Source: CAYNEI01 sp964396185
GTDB taxonomy: Archaea > Thermoplasmatota > SW-10-69-26
DNA: 64,000 nt
Direction of reading: 5' to 3'
Assembly: GCA_964396185.1 (NCBI GenBank)
Contig: CAYNEI010000009.1
Location: 1-64,000, forward strand
Under the pieces are notes generated by a model that saw only the letters and a program-made list of their open reading frames with translations, was not told where the DNA came from and made no database searches. Positions 53,550 through 62,517 of the stretch are shown piece after piece. The position numbers and the translations under genes were made by a program. Position 1 is the stretch's first letter; every line of letters starts with the position of its first letter.

Positions 53550-54770
53550 TCAGCCGACGTGGGGCAGCCCGAGCCCGCTGGCCGGATCGCAGCCAGTGGT
53601 GGCATCCTGGCCCTTGGTGATGTCCTCGACCAGGGACTTGATGTTGGACTCCGTGGTGGCACCGTCGCCGCCCCACTCCTTGAGGGCCAGACCAGCCACG
53701 TGCGGGGTGGCCATGCTGGTACCGCTCTTCGTGCCGTAGCTGTCACCCGGCTCGGTGGACATGACGCTCACACCGGCAGCGGCTAGATCGACGTCGTGCC
53801 GTGTGGTGCCACAGTTGCCGTCGTCGTCGCCGCGGCTGGAGAAGTCAGCCACGGTCTTGGTGTCGTCGATGGCGGCCACGGCGATCGTGGTCTCCAGCGC
53901 GGCGGGGAAGTCGATGCTGCCGATGGAGGGCCCGTCGTTCCCGGCGGCGGCCACGAAGATGCCGCCTGCGTCGACGAAGGCCTGGATCGCGCTCGAGGTG
54001 GATGTGCTCTCGCTGTCGCCACCGATGCTGAACGTGATGACATCGCACTTCCGGTTGCCGTTGTTCGTGCAGTCCTGGATGGCGGCGTTGATGTCCGTGG
54101 TGCTGCAGAACATGTTGCAGACCTTGTAGGATCGGATGCTGGCCTCGGAGGCCACGCCGTAGATGCCCAGATCGTCGCTGCCGGCATCGGCTGCCGCAGT
54201 ACCCGCGGTGTGGGTGCCGTGGCCGTTCTTGTCGTCCGCGTCGGCGAACACGACGCGGTTCTGGAGGTCCAGGTGGTCGGCGTCGATGCCGGTGTCGATG
54301 TGGCCCAGGACCACGCCTGCGCCGCCGCTGGTGGCGGTGATCGTCGAGTCGTCGTAGATCTGCTCGATACCGTACGGGGTCTGGTCGGCCACGCGGGGGT
54401 CGCTGCTGCCGCCGTCATCGCCACCATCGTCGCCGCCATCACAGCCCTTGTTGTCGTTCCCGTTCGCGTGGCACAGGATCTTCCACTGGGCGGCGTCCTC
54501 CACGGTCACGTCGGGTCGCACTTTGAGCTCGTGGTACTTGACCAAATCCAGCTCGCCGCCGATCCAGCCGATCTCGTACCAGAGGTAGGTGGCCTCGAAG
54601 CCGGGGTGTTCGCTGATCTCTTCCAGGATGTCCTGGCTTGCTTGGATGTTGACCTCCTTGGTCGCCTCCTCCTCGAGGAGCTCGACGCCGGGCGACCCGG
54701 CCACAGCCGGCAGGGTCATCCCGATGGTCAACAGAGCTGTCGCTATGACGATAGGTTTCGAATCGATCAT
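53550..54770 (-). CDS. Secreted subtilisin-like serine protease (S8)
   Basis: The 406-residue protein has a signal peptide (VIATALLTIGMTLPAVAG), an N-terminal propeptide to about residue 115, and a Gly/Asp linker (GGDDGGDDGG). The S8 catalytic domain follows: Asp in GHIDTGIDADH, His in NGHGTHTAGT, oxyanion Asn in AAAGNDGPS and Ser in SGTSMATPHVAG. Four to six cysteines suggest disulfides. ATG 54770 is chosen for the signal peptide; TTG 54779 would add three residues. It may mature or degrade the many surface lipoproteins nearby. Confidence 0.94.
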   Translation of the reverse strand: MIDSKPIVIATALLTIGMTLPAVAGSPGVELLEEEATKEVNIQASQDILEEISEHPGFEATYLWYEIGWIGGELDLVKYHELKVRPDVTVEDAAQWKILCHANGNDNKGCDGGDDGGDDGGSSDPRVADQTPYGIEQIYDDSTITATSGGAGVVLGHIDTGIDADHLDLQNRVVFADADDKNGHGTHTAGTAAADAGSDDLGIYGVASEASIRSYKVCNMFCSTTDINAAIQDCTNNGNRKCDVITFSIGGDSESTSTSSAIQAFVDAGGIFVAAAGNDGPSIGSIDFPAALETTIAVAAIDDTKTVADFSSRGDDDGNCGTTRHDVDLAAAGVSVMSTEPGDSYGTKSGTSMATPHVAGLALKEWGGDGATTESNIKSLVEDITKGQDATTGCDPASGLGLPHVG

Positions 54771-54967
54771 CTCGTTCAACCTCGTGTGGAAGCCGCCTCG
54801 TCCCAGGCGTCTTCCCTCAGCCCCCAGCGCAACGCTGGGTGGTGCCGGGGAACGAAGCTACCGCTCAAGAACCTTGTTGACCGGATGAATCCATCAACAC
54901 CCATAGACCGTGTACCGAGAACGCCACAGACACCCATTTGTACTGCGACTCCTTTCCGTAGTAGACG

Positions 54968-56089
54968 ATGCCCTTCCACTTGACCGACGAGCAGGAGATG
55001 ATCCGCCGGGTCGTCTCCGAGTTCGCTCAGAAGACCGTCGAGCCCGCCGCGAGAGCCGTGGATCGCGAGCGGCGCGCCCCCACCGAGGCGCTGGAAGGCA
55101 TGCGTGGGCTGGGCTTGATGGGCATGATGGCGCCCCCCGAGCACGGCGGCTCCGGGGCCGATGCGGTGACGTACTGCATCGCCGTGGAAGAGCTCGCCAA
55201 AGCGTGCGCGTCTACGGCAGCGCTCATGGGCGTGACCAACGCGCTGGCCGTGCTCCCTCTCTCGCTGCTCGGCACCGACGAGCAGAAAGAGGCGTGGCTG
55301 GAGCCCTTGGCCACGGGCGCCAAGCTTGGATCCTTCGCTCTCACCGAACCCAACGCCGGCGCGGACGTCTCGCACCTGGACACCAAACTGACCCCCGAGG
55401 GCGACGGTTGGGTCTTGAACGGCCAGAAGAGTTGGATACTAGCCGCTCCCCTGGCCGACGTCCTCTTCGTCGTCGCGCGCTCCCCCGATGGACCCGCCAT
55501 CGCCGTGGTCCCAACCGATGCCGACGGCGTGGAAGCGGGCCCACCCGAGCGCATGCTCGGGTTGCACGGGACCCAGACCGGGCCGCTCTACTTCGAGGAC
55601 GTCGAGATCGACCCCAGCGATGTGCTCGGCGAGGTGGGCACGGGCCTGGACCAGATGGCCGAACCCCTGCGTGTCTCGCGGTTGGCCATCGCCGCGTGTG
55701 CCACGGGCTTGATCGAGGCCGCCCTGGAGGCCTCAACGGAATTCGCCGACCAGCGTGAGCAGTTCAACCAACCGATCCGCGGCTTCCAAGCGATCCAGAA
55801 TCGGCTGGCCAGCATGCAGGTCGCTGCGACCACCTCGCGCCAGACGACGCTGGCGGCCGCTGACATCCGAGACCGAGGCGAGCCGTTCAGCGTGCAGGCC
55901 AGCGAGGCGAAGTGGTACGCCACCGAGGCGGCCAAGACGGAGACGCGCTCGGCGATCCGGCTCCACGGTGGCACGGGCTTCATGCGGGATGCGCCGGTGG
56001 AGCGCTACTACCGGGACGCGCGCAGCCTGGTGGTGATGGGTGGCCCGAACCAGCTCCACAGGCAACGCATCGTGGAAGCTCGCTACTGA
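54968..56089 (+). CDS. Acyl-CoA dehydrogenase-family protein with atypical active site
   Basis: The 373-residue protein has the full acyl-CoA dehydrogenase fold: FALTEPNAGADVSHLDTKL, GQKSWILAAPLAD and the C-terminal RLHGGTGFMRDAPVERYYRDAR. FAD-binding residues are conserved. The catalytic Glu position of MCAD-type enzymes (normally EGT in IYEGT) reads GGP (VVMGGPNQ), and the isovaleryl-type alternative Glu (ER.V) reads S (VSRLAI). The base is therefore unclear. Its 3' end overlaps the convergent regulator gene by 7 bases. Confidence 0.85.
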   Translation: MPFHLTDEQEMIRRVVSEFAQKTVEPAARAVDRERRAPTEALEGMRGLGLMGMMAPPEHGGSGADAVTYCIAVEELAKACASTAALMGVTNALAVLPLSLLGTDEQKEAWLEPLATGAKLGSFALTEPNAGADVSHLDTKLTPEGDGWVLNGQKSWILAAPLADVLFVVARSPDGPAIAVVPTDADGVEAGPPERMLGLHGTQTGPLYFEDVEIDPSDVLGEVGTGLDQMAEPLRVSRLAIAACATGLIEAALEASTEFADQREQFNQPIRGFQAIQNRLASMQVAATTSRQTTLAAADIRDRGEPFSVQASEAKWYATEAAKTETRSAIRLHGGTGFMRDAPVERYYRDARSLVVMGGPNQLHRQRIVEARY

Positions 56090-57012
56090 CGGCTGGCGAT
56101 CAGCGCGCTCCCGTCCTCGGTCAGGAAGAACCGGCGCAGGGGGCCGACGCGCTCGTCCCCGATGAGGCCCTTCTCCTCGAGCTGGTCGAGTTGGTACTTC
56201 ACCGTGGCCTTGGCTGCGCCCAACTGGCGTGCAAGCTCTGAGAGATGGATGCCTGGTTCGTCGGCCAAGAGCGCCAGGGTGCGGCGTTGGCCCGGTGCCA
56301 GGCGCTCCAGCGTGGCCGTGGGTTGGTCGGGTAGGTGCCAGAGCAGCTCGCCCCGGTTGCCATGGGAGCAGAGCAGATCGAAGCGAGCCAGTTTGTCCAG
56401 GTGGTGGCGGGCGGTGCGGTAGCAGACGCCCAGCGCCCGGGCGATGTCGGCTGCGGACATCGGGCCCTGGTCGTCGATCAACGAGAGGATCTCGCGCCGG
56501 CGAGGATGATCCAGCGCGCGGTCCTTGGTGAGCTTGTGGTAGAGCGCGATGGCCACCAGGCCAGCCAGCACGCCTGCAGCTTGCCCGGCTTTCTCGGGCC
56601 AGGGGACCTGTTCGCCGTGGACCGAGGCCGAGCTGGAGTGTGCCGCGTGCTCCCACCCCGGATCCAAGGGCTCCCTGGCAACGGGTGTGGCGGTGTGGGC
56701 TGCATGGTGGCTGGCCAGCTCGGTCGTCGGCGGCCGAGCCCGTTCCCGCTCATCGGGATCGTCGGCCGGCTGGAGGCCACGAGGGTCAAGCGGTGTCTTG
56801 GGACCAGGCAGCTCGGCGGCCAAGAGCACGTGGTGGTCCAGCCCGATGGAGCCCTGGAGCTCACCGAACAAGGTGGCGATGGCTGGATCCAGAGCGACAT
56901 CCACCTCGGGCGGAGCGATGGCCAGCTCGGGAGCCTGCGGGCAGTCGATGGTGGGACAGCCCAAGCCGAGCACGAGCGCGGCGGCTGCCAACGCGAGGCT
57001 GGCCTCCGGCAT
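56083..57012 (-). CDS. Membrane-anchored two-winged-helix transcriptional regulator
   Basis: The 309-residue protein has an N-terminal hydrophobic stretch (LALAAAALVLGLGCPT), an extracytoplasmic linker of ~130 residues and one transmembrane helix (AGVLAGLVAIALYHKL, near 150-170). Two winged-helix domains follow: MSAADIARALGVCYRTARHHL and IHLSELARQLGAAKATVKYQL, each of ArsR/MarR type. It would sense the outside of the cell and act directly on DNA at the membrane, a design common in some archaea. ATG 57012 is about 28 bases from TATA GTTAAATACC (57036-57045). Confidence 0.82.
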   Translation of the reverse strand: MPEASLALAAAALVLGLGCPTIDCPQAPELAIAPPEVDVALDPAIATLFGELQGSIGLDHHVLLAAELPGPKTPLDPRGLQPADDPDERERARPPTTELASHHAAHTATPVAREPLDPGWEHAAHSSSASVHGEQVPWPEKAGQAAGVLAGLVAIALYHKLTKDRALDHPRRREILSLIDDQGPMSAADIARALGVCYRTARHHLDKLARFDLLCSHGNRGELLWHLPDQPTATLERLAPGQRRTLALLADEPGIHLSELARQLGAAKATVKYQLDQLEEKGLIGDERVGPLRRFFLTEDGSALIASRQ

Positions 57013-57119
57013 GGGTCTCACGGGCTCCAGAGGGGTATTTAACTCTTCGTCAACGAGGGTTGAACGGCCGTTCGAGCCTCCTGGCCGGAGCTCAAGTGGT
57101 CCTGTGGAGCCGCCCCACC

Positions 57120-57677
57120 ATGGGTTCACGATCCACCCCCCGAAACACGGCGCGCGTGCTCGAGTACCTCTGGGAGCATCCCGGTCGCCGGCCCTCGGAT
57201 GTGGCCGCCGAGCTGGACATCCACCCATCCACCGCCCAGTACCACCTCCGAAAGCTCTCACGGGACGGGTCCGTGGCCACCGAGAAGGTGGGCCGCGAGC
57301 TGCACCACTACCCAACAGGTGCGGGCTGGTGTCAGGGATCTCGGGCCGTGCACGCTCGGTTGACCGATGCGACGCGCTCGGCGTTCTGGTTAGCGTTGCG
57401 GCAGGGGGCCACTTCCAGGCGCGCCGTCGTCCAGGCTGGCCACACGCGCTCGGCCACGCGGTGGGCGATCAGCCAGCTGCTCGACTCTGGGACGGTCGAG
57501 CGCATCGGCTGGGGGGTCTACCGGTTACGCGAGAGCCGAGAGGCCTGCGTGCGAGCCGCCTTGCTGGAGCGGCCGTGTGCTGCGTGCAACGAGGGTTCGC
57601 GGGTCGAGGCTCATCGGCGGTACGCGACGAGCAACCCATCCCCGAGGGGAAGGATGGATGCCTCGAGCTCTGGGTGA
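57120..57677 (+). CDS. Winged-helix DNA-binding protein
   Basis: The 185-residue protein begins with a winged helix (EYLWEHPGRRPSDVAAELDI, then HPSTAQYHLRKLSRDGSV) typical of ArsR-like archaeal regulators. A second helical region and a cysteine pair near the C-terminus follow (RPCAACNEG). It is divergent from the membrane-anchored regulator and probably shares its promoter region. Its last 67 bases overlap the convergent O-methyltransferase gene in antisense. The start is ATG 57120. Confidence 0.75.
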   Translation: MGSRSTPRNTARVLEYLWEHPGRRPSDVAAELDIHPSTAQYHLRKLSRDGSVATEKVGRELHHYPTGAGWCQGSRAVHARLTDATRSAFWLALRQGATSRRAVVQAGHTRSATRWAISQLLDSGTVERIGWGVYRLRESREACVRAALLERPCAACNEGSRVEAHRRYATSNPSPRGRMDASSSG

Positions 57678-58246
57678 TCGATGGCGGCCTGGACGAAAGT
57701 CCGGACCTCCTCGGAGCCCTCGATGCTGCCGGTCTCGGAGAAGACCGAGCCGTGCCAGAAGACGTTGTCGGCCAGGAGCATGCCACCGTGGCGCAGGAGC
57801 TTGATGCCGAAGTCGAAGTAAGTGGGCATCTGCTCCTTGTCCGCGTCCACGAACACCGCGTCGTAGCGCTTCGTCGGGAGGGTGGGCAGCACGCCCAAAG
57901 CCTTGCCCTTGAGCACGTCCACCCGGTCGGCCACGCCAGCCTTCCGGAACCACTCCTCGGCCTCCGCGGCTCGCTCCTTGTTGAGCTCGATGGTCTCCAG
58001 CTTCCCGCCCTCGGCCAGGCCCCTGGCGATCCAGACGCCTGAGTAGCCCAGGCACGTTCCGATCTCGAGCACGCGCTTGGCTCCGGTGGCGAGCATGAGG
58101 ACCTGGAGGAAGCGGCCCGCCTCTGGCGTGATGCTGGGGAGATCGCGCTTCCGGCACGCGCCCTTGATGGATGCGAGCACACCGTCCTCGGTGGCGGCGG
58201 TCCGGCGAATGTAGGCCAGCGCCCGCTCGTTGACGAAGTTCGCCAC
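57611..58246 (-). CDS. Class I SAM-dependent O-methyltransferase
   Basis: The 211-residue protein resembles the caffeoyl-CoA/catechol O-methyltransferase class. The SAM site is VLEIGTCLGYSGVWIA, followed by an acidic EL second strand, the metal Asp in DAVFVDADKEQMPTYF, and LLRHGGMLLADNV. The acceptor substrate cannot be told. Its 3' end overlaps the convergent winged-helix gene by 67 bases. Confidence 0.9.
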   Translation of the reverse strand: MANFVNERALAYIRRTAATEDGVLASIKGACRKRDLPSITPEAGRFLQVLMLATGAKRVLEIGTCLGYSGVWIARGLAEGGKLETIELNKERAAEAEEWFRKAGVADRVDVLKGKALGVLPTLPTKRYDAVFVDADKEQMPTYFDFGIKLLRHGGMLLADNVFWHGSVFSETGSIEGSEEVRTFVQAAIDHPELEASILPLGDGLLVAYRR

Positions 58247-58348
58247 GACCCCGCGATAGGGGCCGTGGCGTAAGTAGTTGCGGTCATCGCTTCGGCGCGG
58301 AGGACGCGCTCCGACCGCACAGGAACGAGGGCAGAACCCGGGCAGGGC

Positions 58349-60205
58349 TCACACGCGCTCGCGCTTGTACGCGGCCCGACCAGGTTCGTCCAGGGATCCG
58401 AAGTAGCAGGGGGGGCAGGCGTGGATGCGGCGCCACGACGGACCGCTGGCTTGGCCGCGTGTGGCTCGCTTCGCATGCGTGGCCCCGTTGGCGGTGGTGG
58501 TGTACGAGACCGGGCCCTGGACGGATTGCTCGCAGAGATGGCAGGTGCGTACCAGTCCAGTGGCGGGGCCAACCGCTGAGCCTGGCGCGGCAGGGGCAGC
58601 GGAAGGATGAGGGGTGGGAGAAGGACCCGGGGCGGATGCCTGGCTGTGGGCGTCGAGCTCGGGGAGCCAGCGCCAGGCGATGAGCGCTGCAAGCAACGTG
58701 ACGATGGCGCCGGCCACGAAGGTCCAGGTCATGGCATCGACGAAGGCCAGCTTGGCTGCCGCGGCCAAGGCTGCTCCCTGCTCACCGCCAACGCGCTCGG
58801 CCATGGTGAGCGCAGCACCGACGCTGTTGGTCACGGCCTCCCGGGCCTGGCTCGGCACGCTGGCCGGGATGGCTTCCGAGAGGTTGCGTTGGTAGCCCTC
58901 GTTGAGGATGCTGCCGAGCACCGCGATGCCCACGGCACCGCCGACCTCGCGGCTCGTGTCGTTGACCGCTGAGCCCACCCCGGCCTTGCGCTCCGGGACG
59001 CTGTCCATGATGGTCGTCGTAGCAGGCGCCATGGCGAAGCCCATGCCGAGCCCGCTCATCAGGAAGAAGGGGGCCTGGCGCCAGTAGGCCGTGTCGACCT
59101 GGAAGAGCGCGAAGGCGACGAGGCTGCCGGAGAGCATGAGCATGCCGAAGGCGACGATGCGGGGGGTGCCGAACCTGCGGGCCAGCCGGTCGCTGTTGGG
59201 CGCACCCAGCATCATGCCGCCAGCGAAGGGGAGCACGCGGATCCCGGCTTGGAGGGGGGAGTAGCCTTGGACGAACTGGAGGTACTGGGTGAGCACGAAG
59301 AAGACGGCGAACATGCCGAAGAAGGTCATCGAGATGGTCGTGGTGCCCACGCTGAAGCCGCGCTCGCGGAAGAAGCCCAGCGGCAGCATGGGGTGCTCGG
59401 TGGTGAGCTCCCAGAGGATGAAGGCGAGCCCGGTGATGGCCGCAAGAGCGAACCCGGTGAGCACGAGCTCGTCGGTCCAGCCGCGCTCGGGTCCCTCGAT
59501 GATGGCGAAGAGCAGGCCCGTGAGCGAGACGATGGAGAGCAGGGCACCGACGGGGTCGAGCTTGCCCTGCTCGGGATCCTTGCTCGTGGGGACCAGCAGC
59601 CAGCCACCGATGAGCGCCAGGGCGACCACGGGGATGTTGATGGCGAAGATGGAGGGCCAGCTGAAGTGCTCGAGCAGCCAACCACCAACCACGGGCCCGA
59701 TGGCACCCCCGAGGCCCGCGAAGGCGGCCCAGATGCCCATGGCCTTGCCGCGCTCGCCTCGGGGGAAGACCGTGATCAGGATGGAGAGGGTGGCGGGCAT
59801 GACCAGGGCAGCCCCGATGCCCATGACAGCCCGGATGGCGATGAGGTGCTCCGGCGTGGTGGCCCAGAACGCTGTGGCCGAGGCAGCACCGAAGATCACA
59901 AGCCCGGCCTTGAGCGCACCTCCGCGGCCGAAGCGGTCGCCCAGCGCGCCCATGGTCAAAAGCAGGCTGCCGAAGACGAGCGCGTAGGCGTCCACGATCC
60001 ACTGGAGCTCGGCGTTCGTGGCATCCAGCTCGAACACCAGCGTGGGCAGGGCGACGTTGAGCACGCTGTTGCCGAGGACGATGAGCACGAGGCTCAGGTT
60101 CAGGACAGCAAGCGTCCACCAGCGCTTGGCGTAGATGTGCTCGGGGATGCCCGATGGAGCCCCGGCTGCCTGAGTCGTAGGCGCCTCGGCTCGCTCGCTG
60201 GGCAC
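58349..60205 (-). CDS. MFS drug/proton antiporter (DHA2-type) with C-terminal cysteine-rich domain
   Basis: The 618-residue protein has the 14-helix DHA2 fold: the A motif GALGDRFGRGGALKAG and the C motif AFAGLGGAIGPVVGGWLL. After helix 14 a Pro/Ala linker leads to a ~55-residue tail with two CxxC pairs (CHLCEQ and CPPCYF), a probable zinc knuckle not usual for MFS pumps. GTG 60205 is 26 bases from TATA CCTTAAAAACC read on the minus strand (60226-60236), so the transcript is probably leaderless; the longer upstream frame is rejected. Confidence 0.88.
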   Translation of the reverse strand: MPSERAEAPTTQAAGAPSGIPEHIYAKRWWTLAVLNLSLVLIVLGNSVLNVALPTLVFELDATNAELQWIVDAYALVFGSLLLTMGALGDRFGRGGALKAGLVIFGAASATAFWATTPEHLIAIRAVMGIGAALVMPATLSILITVFPRGERGKAMGIWAAFAGLGGAIGPVVGGWLLEHFSWPSIFAINIPVVALALIGGWLLVPTSKDPEQGKLDPVGALLSIVSLTGLLFAIIEGPERGWTDELVLTGFALAAITGLAFILWELTTEHPMLPLGFFRERGFSVGTTTISMTFFGMFAVFFVLTQYLQFVQGYSPLQAGIRVLPFAGGMMLGAPNSDRLARRFGTPRIVAFGMLMLSGSLVAFALFQVDTAYWRQAPFFLMSGLGMGFAMAPATTTIMDSVPERKAGVGSAVNDTSREVGGAVGIAVLGSILNEGYQRNLSEAIPASVPSQAREAVTNSVGAALTMAERVGGEQGAALAAAAKLAFVDAMTWTFVAGAIVTLLAALIAWRWLPELDAHSQASAPGPSPTPHPSAAPAAPGSAVGPATGLVRTCHLCEQSVQGPVSYTTTANGATHAKRATRGQASGPSWRRIHACPPCYFGSLDEPGRAAYKRERV

Positions 60206-60305
60206 GGCCGGAGCTAGTAAGCCTCCCTTAAAAACCTCACGGCCCGCGGCCCTCCAGAGCTCGTATATAGCTAACGGTTCCCGAGCCAGCCGCCGGGATG
60301 ATAGC

Positions 60306-61208
60306 ATGCGGGAAATCTACATTTGGCTGATCGCAGCGATGTTCGTCGGTTCTGCCGCCGCGGTGATGGCGGCAAAGCCGGTGAAAGTGCAAGAATGGAG
60401 CAACGGCTTCCCAAGCGGGGAGCACTTCAACCTGAACATACACGGGAAGAAGGCAAGCTACGAGTGCGAGCCCGACGGAGGCGGCGGATCCCTGTTCGTC
60501 CCCGAGTTCGGTGACTCGCGGATCGACTTCATGATGAACAAGAAGTCGAAGATCGAGAACCTGACCATCCACGACAAGTGCGGGGACGCCTTCGACGGGG
60601 ACCCAGCCCTCGTCGAGCTCCCCGACGGGGAGTACCAGGTCTACGCTCGGATCCTGGCCAAGCCTGCCAAGGCCGGAGAGCCGAGCGAGGTCGTGTTCTC
60701 GCCGAGCCTCGTCGAGGCGTGCAACGACTCAGGCACCGAGAACTTCACCGAGGCCACCGATTGCGAGGAGTCCTTCCTGCTGGGCACCGGTGTCGTGACC
60801 AAGGATGGTGCGTACACCGTGGAATCCGGGGAACTGGTCCGGTTCGACTCCAGCGAAGAGGAGGAGAAGGGCCCCAAGGGCAAGGGTGGCGGTGGCAAGG
60901 GTAAGAGCACTGCTGAGGACATCAGCGGGCTCTTCCAATGGAGCGGCTGGGCCTGCGACCAGGTCTACGACACGAACGGTGACGGAGAGATCACCATCGA
61001 GGATCTCAACGGCACGGACCTGAACGGTGACAACGTGACCGACGAGCAGGACCTGGAGATCTACCTGGCGGAGAACTGCACGGAGTTCACCGACGAGTGG
61101 ATCTTCAACATCGCTGACCTGGTGGTCAGTGGTTGGGACTACAAGAACAACGGCGCCAAGCTCGTGCAGATCCGGTTCTACCCGGTCGACACGACCACGT
61201 TCGAGTAG
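60306..61208 (+). CDS. Secreted protein with dockerin-like calcium module
   Basis: The 300-residue protein has a signal peptide (YIWLIAAMFVGSAAAVMAA), a beta-rich domain (residues 24-180), a Glu then Gly/Lys linker (SSEEEEKGPKGKGGGGKGK) and a C-terminal pair of calcium loops (DTNGDGEITIEDLNGTDL, GDNVTDEQDLEIYLAE). These resemble the two halves of a dockerin. Cysteine pairs suggest disulfides. A TATA element (TCGTATATAG, 60259-60268) lies about 40 bases upstream of ATG 60306. A cohesin-like protein is encoded at 51844. Confidence 0.72.
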   Translation: MREIYIWLIAAMFVGSAAAVMAAKPVKVQEWSNGFPSGEHFNLNIHGKKASYECEPDGGGGSLFVPEFGDSRIDFMMNKKSKIENLTIHDKCGDAFDGDPALVELPDGEYQVYARILAKPAKAGEPSEVVFSPSLVEACNDSGTENFTEATDCEESFLLGTGVVTKDGAYTVESGELVRFDSSEEEEKGPKGKGGGGKGKSTAEDISGLFQWSGWACDQVYDTNGDGEITIEDLNGTDLNGDNVTDEQDLEIYLAENCTEFTDEWIFNIADLVVSGWDYKNNGAKLVQIRFYPVDTTTFE

Positions 61209-61306
61209 GCCACACTCCGTGGTGCCCTGGCTGATCCGGGGCACCACCTCTCTTCCTTTCTTTACGCTCCCAGCACTCCGGCTTCCTTCACCTAAGCTTC
61301 CGCCTG

Positions 61307-62035
61307 CTAAGCTTCCAAGTCGTACACGATCCGGGTGCGCCCGCTCCCCTTGTTCTCCGTGCGAAGGATGCGCATCTCGCCGATCTCGCCTGTGGACTTG
61401 ACGTGCGTGCCGGCGCACGGGCAGATGTCGATGTCCGGGATCTCCACGACGCGCAGGGTCTGGATGAAGTCCGGGATGAGGTGGAGCAGCGTGCGCTCGG
61501 TATCGATGCGCTCGGCCAGGCTGGAACGGTCCTCCTCATAGCCCAGGACCTCGAGGTCGTCGTCGAAGACCTCGTTGCACGCGGCCTGGATCTCCTCGAG
61601 CTGCGCGTCCGTGAAGGCGTCCGTTTCGAAGTCGACGCGAGAGTAGTCGGTGCTGATGTTGTTGCCGCAGGTCTTCATGCCGTCGTAGCGCTCGTAGGCG
61701 ATGGCCGAGAGCACGTGCTGGGCGGTGTGCATACGCATGAGCGTGTGGCGGCGGTTCCAATCGATCTCGCCGACCACCTCGGCTCCCGTCTCCGGCAGCC
61801 CACCAGCGAGCTTGTGGATGGGGTCCCCCTTCTGTTTGCGCACATCCGTGACCTGGACCGGCTCATCGCCGACGCGGAGCACGCCCGTGTCGTGGGGCTG
61901 GCCTCCACCGGTGGCGTAGAAGAGGGTCTGGTCGAGCTTGACGTGGTTCTCGCTTGCATCCACGACCCTGGCCTCGAACGTCTTCTGGTAGGCCTTGTCC
62001 GGCTCGGGGAGGTAGAGGATGTCCGTGGTCGCCAT
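61307..62035 (-). CDS. alaX: Alanyl-tRNA editing protein AlaX-M
   Basis: The 242-residue protein is a canonical AlaX that deacylates Ser- or Gly-tRNA-Ala. It has the N-terminal glycine motif FYATGGGQPHDTG, the zinc-binding HTAQHVLSAIA and the CPCAGTHVKSTGEIG site. The length matches AlaX-M. ATG 62035 (MATTDILYLP) is the family start; a longer frame to 62080 is possible. AlaRS itself is not in the window. It is divergent from arginase across repeat element G. Confidence 0.93.
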   Translation of the reverse strand: MATTDILYLPEPDKAYQKTFEARVVDASENHVKLDQTLFYATGGGQPHDTGVLRVGDEPVQVTDVRKQKGDPIHKLAGGLPETGAEVVGEIDWNRRHTLMRMHTAQHVLSAIAYERYDGMKTCGNNISTDYSRVDFETDAFTDAQLEEIQAACNEVFDDDLEVLGYEEDRSSLAERIDTERTLLHLIPDFIQTLRVVEIPDIDICPCAGTHVKSTGEIGEMRILRTENKGSGRTRIVYDLEA

Positions 62036-62084
62036 GGATGCCAAGAGATGGGCGGGGTAGAAGGGGTTTGCGCTGGCCAACCAA

Positions 62085-62472
62085 CCTAGATCACGAAGGG
62101 CACGAAGGGGTCACCAAGGACACGAAGGAGGAAGAGGGGGAGGAGCGGGAAGAGCGGGAAGAGGTGGAAGAGGGACATGACGGATGATCCAGGGCCTTCC
62201 CGTGCTGGCCAGCCAACCTAGATCATGAAGTGCACCAAGTGGTCACCAAGGACACGAAGGAGGAAGAGAGGGAGGAGCGGGAAGAGAGAGGGAAGAGGTG
62301 GAAGAGGGAGACGACGGGCGGTCGAGTGCCCGCCCGTTGTTCCTCTCGCCCCTGGTGCCCTTCGAGCTTCTTCGTGTCCTTCGTGATCCAGGTCCTGGGC
62401 CTTCACCCACCCACCCGTGTTCCTGCTATCCTTGGTGCCCTTCGAGCTTCTTCGTGTCCTTCGTGATCTAGG
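62085..62472. repeat. Dispersed inverted-arm repeat, element G, with both arms duplicated
   Basis: Left-arm copies at 62085-62139 and 62217-62270 (period 132) both start CCTAGATCA.GAAG and contain TCACCAAGG, ACACGAAGG. Right-arm copies at 62348-62392 and 62429-62472 (period 81) read in reverse as CACGAAGGACACGAAG. The element fills the 482-base gap between alaX and arginase; a purine-rich GGAAGAG tract follows each left arm. Only arginase's promoter region is otherwise seen here. Confidence 0.78.
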
Positions 62473-62517
62473 TCGTCGGTCGGAAGGGCTTAACCGACCA
62501 GCCTCTATCTCGACGCG

